Positions 1 to 5,853 of a stretch of DNA of 6,784 bases are shown here, piece after piece (position 1 is the stretch's first letter; each line of letters begins with the position of its first letter). The translations under genes and the position numbers were made by a program. Below the pieces are notes generated by a model. The model searched no databases and was not told where the DNA came from. It worked only from the letters and a program-made list of their open reading frames with translations. The DNA comes from Alphaproteobacteria bacterium (GTDB lineage: Bacteria > Pseudomonadota > Alphaproteobacteria > M2410), in the NCBI GenBank assembly GCA_021774955.1, contig JAJFIN010000453.1, positions 1 through 6,784 on the forward strand, written 5' to 3'.

Positions 1-2
1 TA

Positions 3-914
3 GATACACTTGGGGTGTCACATCGTGATGTTGGGTATCGCGAGGAAGGCACACTTGTCGTGGCGCATTCTCAGACTGAAGAACAAGAAAACCAGCACAA
101 TTACGAGCTCTCTCGTCAGCTTGATGTTCCATGTCGTTGGCTTACTCCCGAAAAAGCGAGCCAGATGGAAGCATTACTCAATCGATCTCAGAGTGCCGTT
201 CTTTACCCGGACGATCACCAAGTTGAACCGCGACGCGTTGTTCAAGCCCTTCTCTCTGCGTTTAAAAACGTCGGCGGGTGTTTAGTCGAAAATAAAACCA
301 TTACCTCTTTGTCCTTGAAGAATGGTGTTGTTGATGGCGTATCGGATGGGCAAGAGGTTTGGTCAGGTGAGGTTGTAATAATTGCTGCGGGAGCGTGGTC
401 CTCCCCAATATTAAAGTCAGTTAGCGTTGATGCACCGGTACGGCCGGTTCGCGGCCAGCTCATATCAATGAACGCGTCAGGTCAAAAAGCCCCAATCGAC
501 CATGTGATATGGGCTGCAGGAGTTTATTTGGTTCCCCGCAATGATGGTCAACTCGTGGTGGGGGCGACGGAAGAAGAGGTTGGTTTTGATAGCGAGTTAA
601 GTGGAGATGCAGCGGGTAAATTGCGGAGCGGGGCAAAGACCGCATTGTCTTTGGATGAGGCATGGACTGTGAGTGACCATTGGTGTGGTTTTCGCCCAAC
701 GACAATTGATAAATTACCCATCATGGGGGAAACAAATATCCAAGGGCTGCTAGTCGCGACTGGTAATTACCGCAATGGCATTCTGCATACGCCGCAAATT
801 GCTGAGTGTTTTAGTCAATACCTCATTCACGGGAAAATACCGCGTTCGTTTGATTGGTTTTCTCCGCTGCGAAACGCACGCTCTTCCAATCAATCAAAGC
901 AACCTAACCTATAG
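3..914 (+). CDS. thiO: FAD-dependent glycine oxidase, ThiO type (5' partial)
   Basis: This is the C-terminal ~300 residues of a DAO-family FAD enzyme. The frame is open to the left edge, so the N-terminal Rossmann GxGxxG motif lies outside the window and the GTG at 15 is probably internal. Family motifs in order are a GYREEGTLVVA strand (about 36-71), the QVEPRRVVQAL segment (about 220-252), IAAGAWS (381-401), PVRPVRGQL near 435-465, YLVPRNDGQLVVGATEEE (near 522-578), a W-GFRPTTIDKLPIMG substrate and FAD region (about 682-729), and TGNYRNGI (759-782), where the Arg is typical of the carboxylate-binding site. ThiO oxidises glycine to iminoacetate for the thiazole half of thiamine in the cytoplasm. 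The usual partners thiS and thiG do not follow; the next gene is an ion antiporter. A related D-amino-acid or sarcosine oxidase role cannot be excluded, but the C-terminal signature fits ThiO best. Confidence 0.86.
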   Translation, partial: DTLGVSHRDVGYREEGTLVVAHSQTEEQENQHNYELSRQLDVPCRWLTPEKASQMEALLNRSQSAVLYPDDHQVEPRRVVQALLSAFKNVGGCLVENKTITSLSLKNGVVDGVSDGQEVWSGEVVIIAAGAWSSPILKSVSVDAPVRPVRGQLISMNASGQKAPIDHVIWAAGVYLVPRNDGQLVVGATEEEVGFDSELSGDAAGKLRSGAKTALSLDEAWTVSDHWCGFRPTTIDKLPIMGETNIQGLLVATGNYRNGILHTPQIAECFSQYLIHGKIPRSFDWFSPLRNARSSNQSKQPNL

Positions 915-949
915 CAAGAGCGTCAGCACACTTCATTTTTGCGCTAAGG

Positions 950-999
950 AAAACCTGCAAAAACGGGGCAAAGTCGGTTTTTTATCGCATTCAAAACCG
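950..999 (+). promoter_or_regulatory. Alternative stem-loops in the thiO-antiporter gap
   Basis: Three short complementary blocks lie in this gap: AAAACC (950-955), GGTTTT (976-981) and AAAACC again (993-998). The middle block can pair with either outer one. The right-hand pairing is CGGTTTT (975-981) with AAAACCG (993-999), 7 bp around an 11-base loop. The left-hand pairing encloses 20 bases and ends in a T run (978-983), which looks like a weak terminator for thiO. Such mutually exclusive pairings are what an attenuator would show, but stems this AT-rich also arise by chance. No convincing sigma-70 promoter was seen in the gap. Confidence 0.22.
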
Positions 1000-1020
1000 T
1001 TTCATGGTTATGTTTGGGAA

Positions 1021-1038
1021 AGAGGTGTTCGCACCTTT
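1021..1038 (+). other. Small hairpin upstream of the antiporter start
   Basis: AGGTG (1023-1027), a TTCG loop and CACCT (1032-1036) form a perfect 5-bp stem. It extends to 7 bp with one G-T and one A-T pair. It lies 32 bases before the GTG start and is not followed by a T tract, so it is a leader hairpin candidate rather than a terminator. Confidence 0.25.
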
Positions 1039-1070
1039 AGGGGTCAATCTATGGCAATATTGGGGGTTGC

Positions 1071-2030
1071 GTGGACTTCGTTTATGTTCTCGGCGGCTTA
1101 GTACTTCTTGGTGTCGGTGGTGAATCTGTCGTTAGGGCCGCGGTGACGCTGGCCGAGCGGCTAGGTTTGTCACCTTTATTTATTGGACTTGTCATTGTTG
1201 CCCTGGGTACGTCCACACCGGAAATGGCGGTGTCGATTAGTGCAGTGATCGACGGTAAGACGGGCATCGCAATCGGAAACATTGTCGGCAGCAATATTGC
1301 CAACATACTCCTCGTGTTAGGCCTTGGCGCGATGATCTGTCCGATCCCAGCAAGCAAACAAATTGTCTTTCGCGATAGTGTCGTCGTGCTGCTCTCCGCG
1401 ACGCTATTTGTCTGGCTTGGGTCGATCGGTGAAATTGATCAGTCAATGGGCGTGTTGTTCGTCGCACTGCTGCTCGTTTATTTTGCGGTTGCGTATTTCT
1501 CCGAACGCGTGCGGTTGACCCCTGCTGGTGAACGAGCGCTGGATTCATGCGAAAAAACCAGAATCCATTTCCCTTCAGTATTTCTCGACTTTGGACTGAT
1601 TGTTGTTGGCTTGGTGGCTATTGTTGTTGGGGCAAATTTTCTGATTGATGGCGCGGTAAATGTGGCGCGCACCTTTGGTGTCTCAGAGGCTGCGATTGGT
1701 TTGAGTCTCGTCGCTATTGGAACCTCCTTGCCGGAATTGGTTGTTGTGGTTATCGCTGCACTGAAACGCCATCCGGAAGTCGCGGTTGGTGGTATCATCG
1801 GCAGCAATATCTTCAATATTCTGGCGGTGTTGGGTCTCACCGCAATCATCCAACCTATTCACATCGATCCTGTTATTGCGGCAATTCACCTGCCAATTTT
1901 GATGGTGACAACCATCATCATCGTCCCCTTTTTGATCACCAATTGGCGCATCAGCCGTATTGAAGGATTGGTTCTCGTTATTGCCTATGTCGCCTATCTT
2001 TGGCTGCTGCTCACCGGGCGTACATTCTAA
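1071..2030 (+). CDS. Calcium/sodium antiporter, YrbG/CaCA family
   Basis: An inner-membrane cation exchanger of 319 residues, the normal size for the bacterial YrbG-like branch. The protein has the inverted duplication expected of the family. The first alpha repeat has GTSTPE at residues 46-51 and GNIVGSNIAN at 69-78. The second has GTSLPE at 217-222 and GIIGSNIFN at 241-249. The two acidic residues E51 and E222, within these G-T-S-x-P-E motifs, are the ion-coordinating positions known from the family. Hydrophobic segments fill most of the chain, with a charged cytosolic loop near residues 140-165 between the halves. GTG at 1071 is the only usable start, because an in-frame TAG sits at 1038-1040. 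The nearby ATG at 1051 is in another frame. A G run at 1062-1066 could serve as a modest ribosome binding site. Ion specificity (Ca2+, Na+ or K+) cannot be settled from motifs. It may be co-transcribed with the transglycosylase 73 bases downstream. Confidence 0.93.
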   Translation: MDFVYVLGGLVLLGVGGESVVRAAVTLAERLGLSPLFIGLVIVALGTSTPEMAVSISAVIDGKTGIAIGNIVGSNIANILLVLGLGAMICPIPASKQIVFRDSVVVLLSATLFVWLGSIGEIDQSMGVLFVALLLVYFAVAYFSERVRLTPAGERALDSCEKTRIHFPSVFLDFGLIVVGLVAIVVGANFLIDGAVNVARTFGVSEAAIGLSLVAIGTSLPELVVVVIAALKRHPEVAVGGIIGSNIFNILAVLGLTAIIQPIHIDPVIAAIHLPILMVTTIIIVPFLITNWRISRIEGLVLVIAYVAYLWLLLTGRTF

Positions 2031-2061
2031 AGTCAGAACCACTTTGCCCAATGTGGCATTG

Positions 2062-2094
2062 CTTTTGCGAAGAAAGCTGTGAAGCACGCAAAAG
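2062..2094 (+). promoter_or_regulatory. Stem-loop covering the transglycosylase ribosome binding site
   Basis: CTTTTGCG (2062-2069) is perfectly complementary to CGCAAAAG (2087-2094), with a 17-base loop between. Allowing one bulged C, the stem lengthens by three pairs. The right arm contains most of the AAAGG Shine-Dalgarno sequence (2091-2095) that serves the ATG at 2104. If formed in mRNA it would hide the ribosome binding site. No T tract follows, so it is not a terminator. Confidence 0.35.
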
Positions 2095-2103
2095 GCATGG
2101 CTC

Positions 2104-2889
2104 ATGACACTCGGTCCGACGGCAATATCGACGACAAATATTAGCTCCATTATCGCGCGAGCGAGCGCTAAAACAGGGGCCGATTTCGACCATCTCATGG
2201 CCACCGCTCAACGTGAAAGCAGTCTAAATCCTGCAGCAAAATCAAAGACTTCGAGTGCTGCTGGGTTATTTCAATTTGTTGAACAGACATGGCTCGACAT
2301 GGTCAAGCGCCATGGCGCAAAACATGGCCTTGTCGAGGTTTCTGCGAGCATTGAAAGGGGGGAAAGCGGCAGGTACAAAGTTGCCGATCCCAAGCAAAAA
2401 GAGGAAATTCTTGCCCTACGGCATGACCCCAAAGCAGCGGCAGCAATGGCCGGTGAATATGCCCGAGAGACTGGCAAGACATTAAGTAAGTCGCTCGGGC
2501 GGCCCCTTAAACAAGGTGAGCTTTATATCGCGCATTTTATGGGGTCGGGTGCGGCGTCTAAACTTATCAATGCTGCAGAAAAGACACCAAGCGTTGCAGC
2601 TGCAGAGCTGTTCCCCCAAGCAGCCTCTGCAAACCGCTCAATTTTTTACGGGTCTTCCAATGTCCAGCAGTCAGTGCAAAGTGTGTACGACAAACTAGTT
2701 GGAAAAACCGCTCAGCAAAGTCAACCATCACAAGCCAGTGCGTTCGCTAATAGTCCTCACCAAAAAAACCAGTCCATTACCCATGCGATCACGCTACCGC
2801 CAAAAGCAAACATGCTCACACCTCAGATACTTGAAATCCTTTCGGTCCTTGACCCGCTAAAGCCGAGTGAGCGGGAAAATAAAACTTAA
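2104..2889 (+). CDS. Soluble lytic transglycosylase (SLT) domain protein without signal peptide
   Basis: 261 residues with an SLT-type lysozyme-like fold in the N-terminal part. The motif AQRESSLNP puts the expected catalytic Glu at E38. SAAGLFQF (about 51-58) followed by W63 is the conserved G-L-x-Q-F block, and ELYIAHFMG (139-147) stands where other family members have the AYNAG-like motif. The enzyme class cleaves the MurNAc-GlcNAc bond of peptidoglycan, leaving a 1,6-anhydro end. The N-terminus is polar (TLGPTAISTTNISS) with no signal peptide or membrane anchor, so how it reaches the wall is not evident. Residues from about 202 onward form a Gln/Ser/Asn-rich, probably disordered linker ending in a short predicted helix (ILEILSVLDPL). 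The start is supported by AAAGG at 2091-2095, eight bases before the ATG. It converges on the CoA-transferase with only 18 bases between stops. Flagellar rod or septal wall work is possible but unproven. Confidence 0.85.
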   Translation: MTLGPTAISTTNISSIIARASAKTGADFDHLMATAQRESSLNPAAKSKTSSAAGLFQFVEQTWLDMVKRHGAKHGLVEVSASIERGESGRYKVADPKQKEEILALRHDPKAAAAMAGEYARETGKTLSKSLGRPLKQGELYIAHFMGSGAASKLINAAEKTPSVAAAELFPQAASANRSIFYGSSNVQQSVQSVYDKLVGKTAQQSQPSQASAFANSPHQKNQSITHAITLPPKANMLTPQILEILSVLDPLKPSERENKT

Positions 2890-2907
2890 CCACCTCCCTG
2901 TGAGTGA

Positions 2908-4101
2908 TCACGCGACCACACCTTGATTGTGGAATTCCTTAATATCATCATCGGAAAATCCGTACTCAGATAATACACTATCTGTGTGTTCGCCGATATC
3001 AGGTGCTGGCCCTTTGATGTCTTTGTCTATATCTTGAAACCTGACGGGGCCAGCGGGTGTTTGGTGGGTGGCGCCCTGTGAGTCAGTCATTTCCGTGAAC
3101 GCGCCTGCGGCTCGAGCCTGTGGATCGGCAACAACCTGAGCCGGCGTTTGAACAGGGGCCCAGATGATGTCTTCCTCATCGAGGCGGTGCCACCAATCAT
3201 CAAGTGTCCGAGATCCAAAGGCGCGATCGAGTTCATCAATAAGTTCTTCGCTGTTTGCCTTTCGATCTTTTGCTGTTTCAAATCTTTTGTCCTCTGCGAG
3301 TTCAGGACGACCCACTGCCTTGGCAATGGCGTACCACTCAGAATTTGATTGCCGAGGTAAAATGCATAACCAATTTTCATCTTTGGTCTTGAAGAAATTG
3401 TTAAGGGGTTGAGTCGTTTCATGTCGACCTTTGGTGGACGCCACTCGACCGAAATTCAATTGAATAGCGTAGTCACTTCCGAGACTATAAATGCCCGTGC
3501 GCAACAACGATGTTTCGACAAGACGTCCTTTGCCTGTGTTCTGACGATCAATAATTGCGGCAAGGATTCCTGAAACCGTTGCCATGCCGGTGACGTGGTC
3601 TCCGAAGGCCGTTCTTAGAGCGAAGGGATCTTCACCCTTGGGGATAGTTAGGCGAGCGACACCTGCTCGGGCCCAAAATGCGGCCATGTCAAATCCAGGC
3701 CTGTCGCGTTCGTCGCCCTCCAATCCATAACCAGAAACGCTTGCGTAAATGAGTTTTGGGTTTACCGTTTGAAGCGATGGCCAATCTAGGCCAGATCGTT
3801 CCAACCCGCCGGGTCTGACATTGGTCAGAAATACGTCTGCGGTTTCAACCAGCTTTTTGAGAATTTTGACGCCGTCTTTTGTGCTGGTATCGATGGCGAT
3901 GCCTCGCTTGCCTCGATTGTCTAAATCAAAGACTGGATTGGTGGCAGAATCGACACCAATCGTGCCGAAAAATTTACGAATGGGATCGCCACCGATGGCT
4001 TCAATTTTGATGACATCGGCCCCCCAATCAGCCAGCATACCGCCAGCTGAAGGTGCTGCAATGTAGGTTGCGTATTCCACTACTTTTATGTCTTTGAGCA
4101 T
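2908..4101 (-). CDS. Family III CoA-transferase (CaiB/BaiF type)
   Basis: A 397-residue cytoplasmic enzyme, typical for the family, which moves CoA between acyl-CoA and a carboxylic acid. The N-terminal block APSAGGMLADWGADVIKIE (about 16-34) followed by GGDPIR is the family CoA-binding start. NVRPGGLERSGLDW (94-107), SGYGLEGD (123-130) and RPGFD (134-138) follow. D138 is at the position of the catalytic aspartate that forms the aspartyl-CoA anhydride in formyl-CoA transferase. The residue before it is Phe, whereas alpha-methylacyl-CoA racemases carry His there, so transferase is favoured over racemase. A GKGRLVETSLL block comes later. The ATG at 4101 is chosen because translation from it begins with the conserved MLKDIKVVEYATYIAAP and because AAAAGGA (4113-4107) lies five bases upstream. 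Substrate is unknown; no acyl-CoA dehydrogenase, hydratase or transporter sits beside it. It diverges from the DksA-like gene. Confidence 0.92.
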   Translation of the reverse strand: MLKDIKVVEYATYIAAPSAGGMLADWGADVIKIEAIGGDPIRKFFGTIGVDSATNPVFDLDNRGKRGIAIDTSTKDGVKILKKLVETADVFLTNVRPGGLERSGLDWPSLQTVNPKLIYASVSGYGLEGDERDRPGFDMAAFWARAGVARLTIPKGEDPFALRTAFGDHVTGMATVSGILAAIIDRQNTGKGRLVETSLLRTGIYSLGSDYAIQLNFGRVASTKGRHETTQPLNNFFKTKDENWLCILPRQSNSEWYAIAKAVGRPELAEDKRFETAKDRKANSEELIDELDRAFGSRTLDDWWHRLDEEDIIWAPVQTPAQVVADPQARAAGAFTEMTDSQGATHQTPAGPVRFQDIDKDIKGPAPDIGEHTDSVLSEYGFSDDDIKEFHNQGVVA

Positions 4102-4121
4102 GACATTCCTTTTTTTATTGT
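4094..4121 (+). promoter_or_regulatory. Candidate sigma-70 promoter for the DksA-like gene
   Basis: TTGAGC (4094-4099), a 16-base spacer and TATTGT (4116-4121) each match four of six consensus bases. The -10 element ends seven bases before the A of the ATG at 4129, so transcription would begin at or next to the start codon. The match is moderate and lies in a T-rich stretch, which raises the chance of a false hit. The -35 element overlaps the first codons of the divergent CoA-transferase. Confidence 0.35.
4107..4113 (-). promoter_or_regulatory. Ribosome binding site fixing the CoA-transferase start
   Basis: Read on the minus strand this is AAAAGGA, five bases before the ATG at 4101. It decides the start: the frame is open further upstream to 4242, but that extension is antisense to the DksA-like gene and begins before the conserved N-terminus of the family. 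Confidence 0.75.
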
Positions 4122-4128
4122 TGTTATT

Positions 4129-4473
4129 ATGGCAAACCTTGATCTTATCGCATTCAAAGCCAAACTTCACCAGCGCCAACAGGAATTGGCTGATGAATCT
4201 AAAATGGGTCAAAGCGACCGGCGCGCGGTCGAACTCGATCAATCAAGTGTTGGCCGTTTATCCCGCATGGATGCTATGCAGAGACAGGCCATGGCGCAAG
4301 CGACAGAACGGCGGCGCGAACAAGAAAGACAAAGAATTCACACGGCACTTGAGCGAATTGAAGCGGGAAATTTCGGCTATTGCCTTCAATGTGATGAGCC
4401 GGTTGAGGCAAAACGTTTAGAGCTTGATCCGTCCGTTTCAATTTGTATGGCCTGCGCCCGCGAGCGCGGATGA
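4129..4473 (+). CDS. DksA/TraR-family C4 zinc-finger protein
   Basis: A 114-residue protein with a long charged helical N-terminal part (about 1-75) and a C-terminal four-cysteine zinc finger: C85, C88, C106 and C109 in a C-x2-C, x17, C-x2-C layout (YCLQCDEP, then ICMACARE). This matches short DksA-like proteins of Proteobacteria. DksA itself (about 150 residues) enters the RNA polymerase secondary channel by a coiled coil and acts with ppGpp. Here the segment VELDQSSVGRLSRMDAMQ (about 38-55) is the likely coiled-coil tip, but the exact DxxDxA motif of true DksA is not present. A direct polymerase role is therefore an inference. ATG 4129 is the only in-frame standard start nearby. The 20 bases before it are T-rich with no Shine-Dalgarno sequence. 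The CoA-transferase start lies 27 bases away on the other strand. Confidence 0.9.
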   Translation: MANLDLIAFKAKLHQRQQELADESKMGQSDRRAVELDQSSVGRLSRMDAMQRQAMAQATERRREQERQRIHTALERIEAGNFGYCLQCDEPVEAKRLELDPSVSICMACARERG

Positions 4474-4483
4474 AGCGGTGTGT

Positions 4484-4503
4484 AAGCGCCGATGTGGGCG
4501 CTT
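4484..4503 (+). terminator. Possible terminator hairpin after the DksA-like gene
   Basis: AAGCGCC (4484-4490), loop GATGTG and GGCGCTT (4497-4503) make a perfect GC-rich 7-bp stem. Two G-T pairs and one T-A pair can extend it. It starts 10 bases after the stop codon. The nearest T run (4526-4530) is over 20 bases downstream, so this is not a classical intrinsic terminator; it may instead protect the 3' end of the mRNA. Confidence 0.42.
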
Positions 4504-4550
4504 GTAAGTGATTGTTAATATGATGTTTTTCCTAAGTATGTTGCCTGCAT

Positions 4551-4567
4551 TTTAGAGACCCTCTAAA
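4551..4567. promoter_or_regulatory. 17-base dyad upstream of the DUF2336 gene
   Basis: TTTAGAG-ACC-CTCTAAA is a perfect inverted repeat with a three-base centre, about 105 bases before the DUF2336 start. It could be an operator for a dimeric regulator or a tight hairpin. A second, weaker dyad, CTTTG-TGGTC-CAAAG, lies at 4580-4594. No strong sigma-70 pair was found in 4474-4672, and no gene is supported there. Confidence 0.3.
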
Positions 4568-4672
4568 GGCCGTATTAAGCTTTGTGGTCCAAAGTATTTG
4601 TGACGAGTATGGCCCGTTTGCCGCGGAAGCTGTACCCCGAGGGACGGAATCTCATAAGGTGAGGTTAAGCAG

Positions 4673-5818
4673 ATGGAACTGCGGTTAACCAAAGACGACA
4701 TTCACGAATTACTTGAAAACCCAAGCGATGAAGCACGCGCAGGAATCGCTGCGCAGGTTGCAACTCAAGCTGTGAGTCAAAAACTATCTGACAGTGAGCG
4801 ACGCATAGCGACGGATATTATCCGCATCATGGCATGCGATGCTGCTGTTCGCGTTCGCAGCGCTTTGGCGGACACCCTGAAACATTCTGAAGACATTCCT
4901 CATGACATCGCAATGGAATTAGCGCGCGATGTCGAAGTTGTCGCCGTTCCGATGTTAGAGAATTCTCCGGTTTTTTCAGACGATGATTTAATCGACATCA
5001 TGCGAGACGCAACGGGGCCAAAACAATTGGCGATTGCCAGCCGACCTGAGGTGAGTGAAGTGGTTTCACATGCCCTTGTTGAGGCAGGCAGCAATGCGGT
5101 TGTTGCTAAACTGATGTCAAATGATGGTGCTAACATCAGCGATGATACGATGAACATTGTTGTGGATCGTTTTGGTGACGATGAACTTGTCAATGCACCC
5201 ATGGCAACACGAGATGACCTGCCAGTTGAGATTGTTGAAAGACTGGTCCAACTCGTTTCAGAAGAAGTCCGGGATACATTGTTGAAATCTGGCAAGGTGA
5301 GCGAGAGCCTTGCGGAGCAACTGGTCGAAAAAACACGTGAAAGAGCAATGGTTACCTTGGCGCGGGATCTAAACCGCGGGCAAGAGGTTGCACGTTTAGT
5401 TAAGCAATTGCATGAAAATGGGCGTCTAAAGGCGTCTGTAATATTGCGCGCGGTATGTACAGGTGAGATGCGGTTTTTTGAAGAAGCGATGGCTCGGCTT
5501 GCCAAAGTCAATTACCCCAAGGCGTGGGTATTGATCCATGATCGCGGACAGCTTGGACTACGTGCTCTTTGTACGGAGAGTGGTTTGCCATCAAATTATT
5601 TCAAACCCATTCGAGTTGCTGTCGATGTTTATCATGAACTGGAACACGATGGCGATGCAGATGACCGTGAGCGTTTCAAACAAAAAATGCTTGAGCGCAT
5701 TCTAACGCAGTTTGAAGAGCTCGATGACGCGGATCTGGAATTTTTTCTTGATAAGCTGGCAATGCCAGATACCGGGATAAACCCCGACGGAACAGGTAGC
5801 CAGCAGATAGCTGTCTAG
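4673..5818 (+). CDS. DUF2336 helical-repeat protein
   Basis: 381 residues of mostly alpha-helical, acidic sequence recognised as a DUF2336 protein, an alphaproteobacterial family of unknown function. Short helix pairs recur in HEAT or leucine-rich-variant style. Examples are VRSALADTLKHSEDIPHDIA (about 61-80), VVAVPMLENSPVFSDDDLID (about 89-108), QLAIASRPEVSEVVSHALVE (about 118-137) and LVNAPMATRDDLPVEIVERL (about 172-191). The C-terminal half carries the block LHENGRLKASVILRAVCTG (about 246-264) followed by FFEEAMARLAKV, usual for the family. There is no signal peptide or membrane segment, so it is likely cytoplasmic and a protein-binding scaffold; that is inference. The start is well supported by AAGGTGAGG (4656-4664), eight bases before the ATG. 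It is transcribed alone in this window and converges on the EAL-like gene, with 35 bases between stops. Confidence 0.87.
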   Translation: MELRLTKDDIHELLENPSDEARAGIAAQVATQAVSQKLSDSERRIATDIIRIMACDAAVRVRSALADTLKHSEDIPHDIAMELARDVEVVAVPMLENSPVFSDDDLIDIMRDATGPKQLAIASRPEVSEVVSHALVEAGSNAVVAKLMSNDGANISDDTMNIVVDRFGDDELVNAPMATRDDLPVEIVERLVQLVSEEVRDTLLKSGKVSESLAEQLVEKTRERAMVTLARDLNRGQEVARLVKQLHENGRLKASVILRAVCTGEMRFFEEAMARLAKVNYPKAWVLIHDRGQLGLRALCTESGLPSNYFKPIRVAVDVYHELEHDGDADDRERFKQKMLERILTQFEELDDADLEFFLDKLAMPDTGINPDGTGSQQIAV

Positions 5819-5827
5819 TTTATCTGC
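5803..5827. terminator. Stem-loop at the convergent 3' ends
   Basis: GCAGATA (5803-5809) pairs perfectly with TATCTGC (5821-5827) around an 11-base loop that contains the DUF2336 stop codon. Being symmetrical, it could slow transcription from both sides of the convergent pair. There is no T tract on either strand, so the terminator call is weak. Confidence 0.3.
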
Positions 5828-5853
5828 AATCCAAGCAGTGCAACAATAATGCT

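Noticed and set aside
775..1101. 108-residue plus-strand frame spanning the thiO end and the antiporter start
   Set aside because: It overlaps both real genes in another frame and has no domain or clear ribosome binding site.
1683..2204. 173-residue minus-strand reading frame
   Set aside because: It overlaps the antiporter and the transglycosylase start, shows no recognisable motif, and its composition (His, Asn, Asp runs) is that of a complement of hydrophobic codons.
2904..2932. GTGATCAC palindrome and CCACA/TGTGG stem at the convergent stops
   Set aside because: Both are short, overlap the CoA-transferase coding end, and have no T tract, so they were not called a terminator.
4102..4242. 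47-residue N-terminal extension of the CoA-transferase
   Set aside because: It is antisense to the DksA-like gene, has low-complexity Asn/Lys sequence, and precedes both the conserved family N-terminus and a good ribosome binding site at the ATG at 4101.
4520..4555. Possible 11-residue leader peptide (MMFFLSMLPAF)
   Set aside because: No Shine-Dalgarno sequence precedes it, no regulatory codon run is present, and such short frames are common by chance.
4900..5511. 203-residue minus-strand reading frame inside the DUF2336 gene
   Set aside because: It is rich in Ser, Arg and Thr as expected for a shadow of acidic helical codons, has no family resemblance, and the plus-strand gene is well supported.
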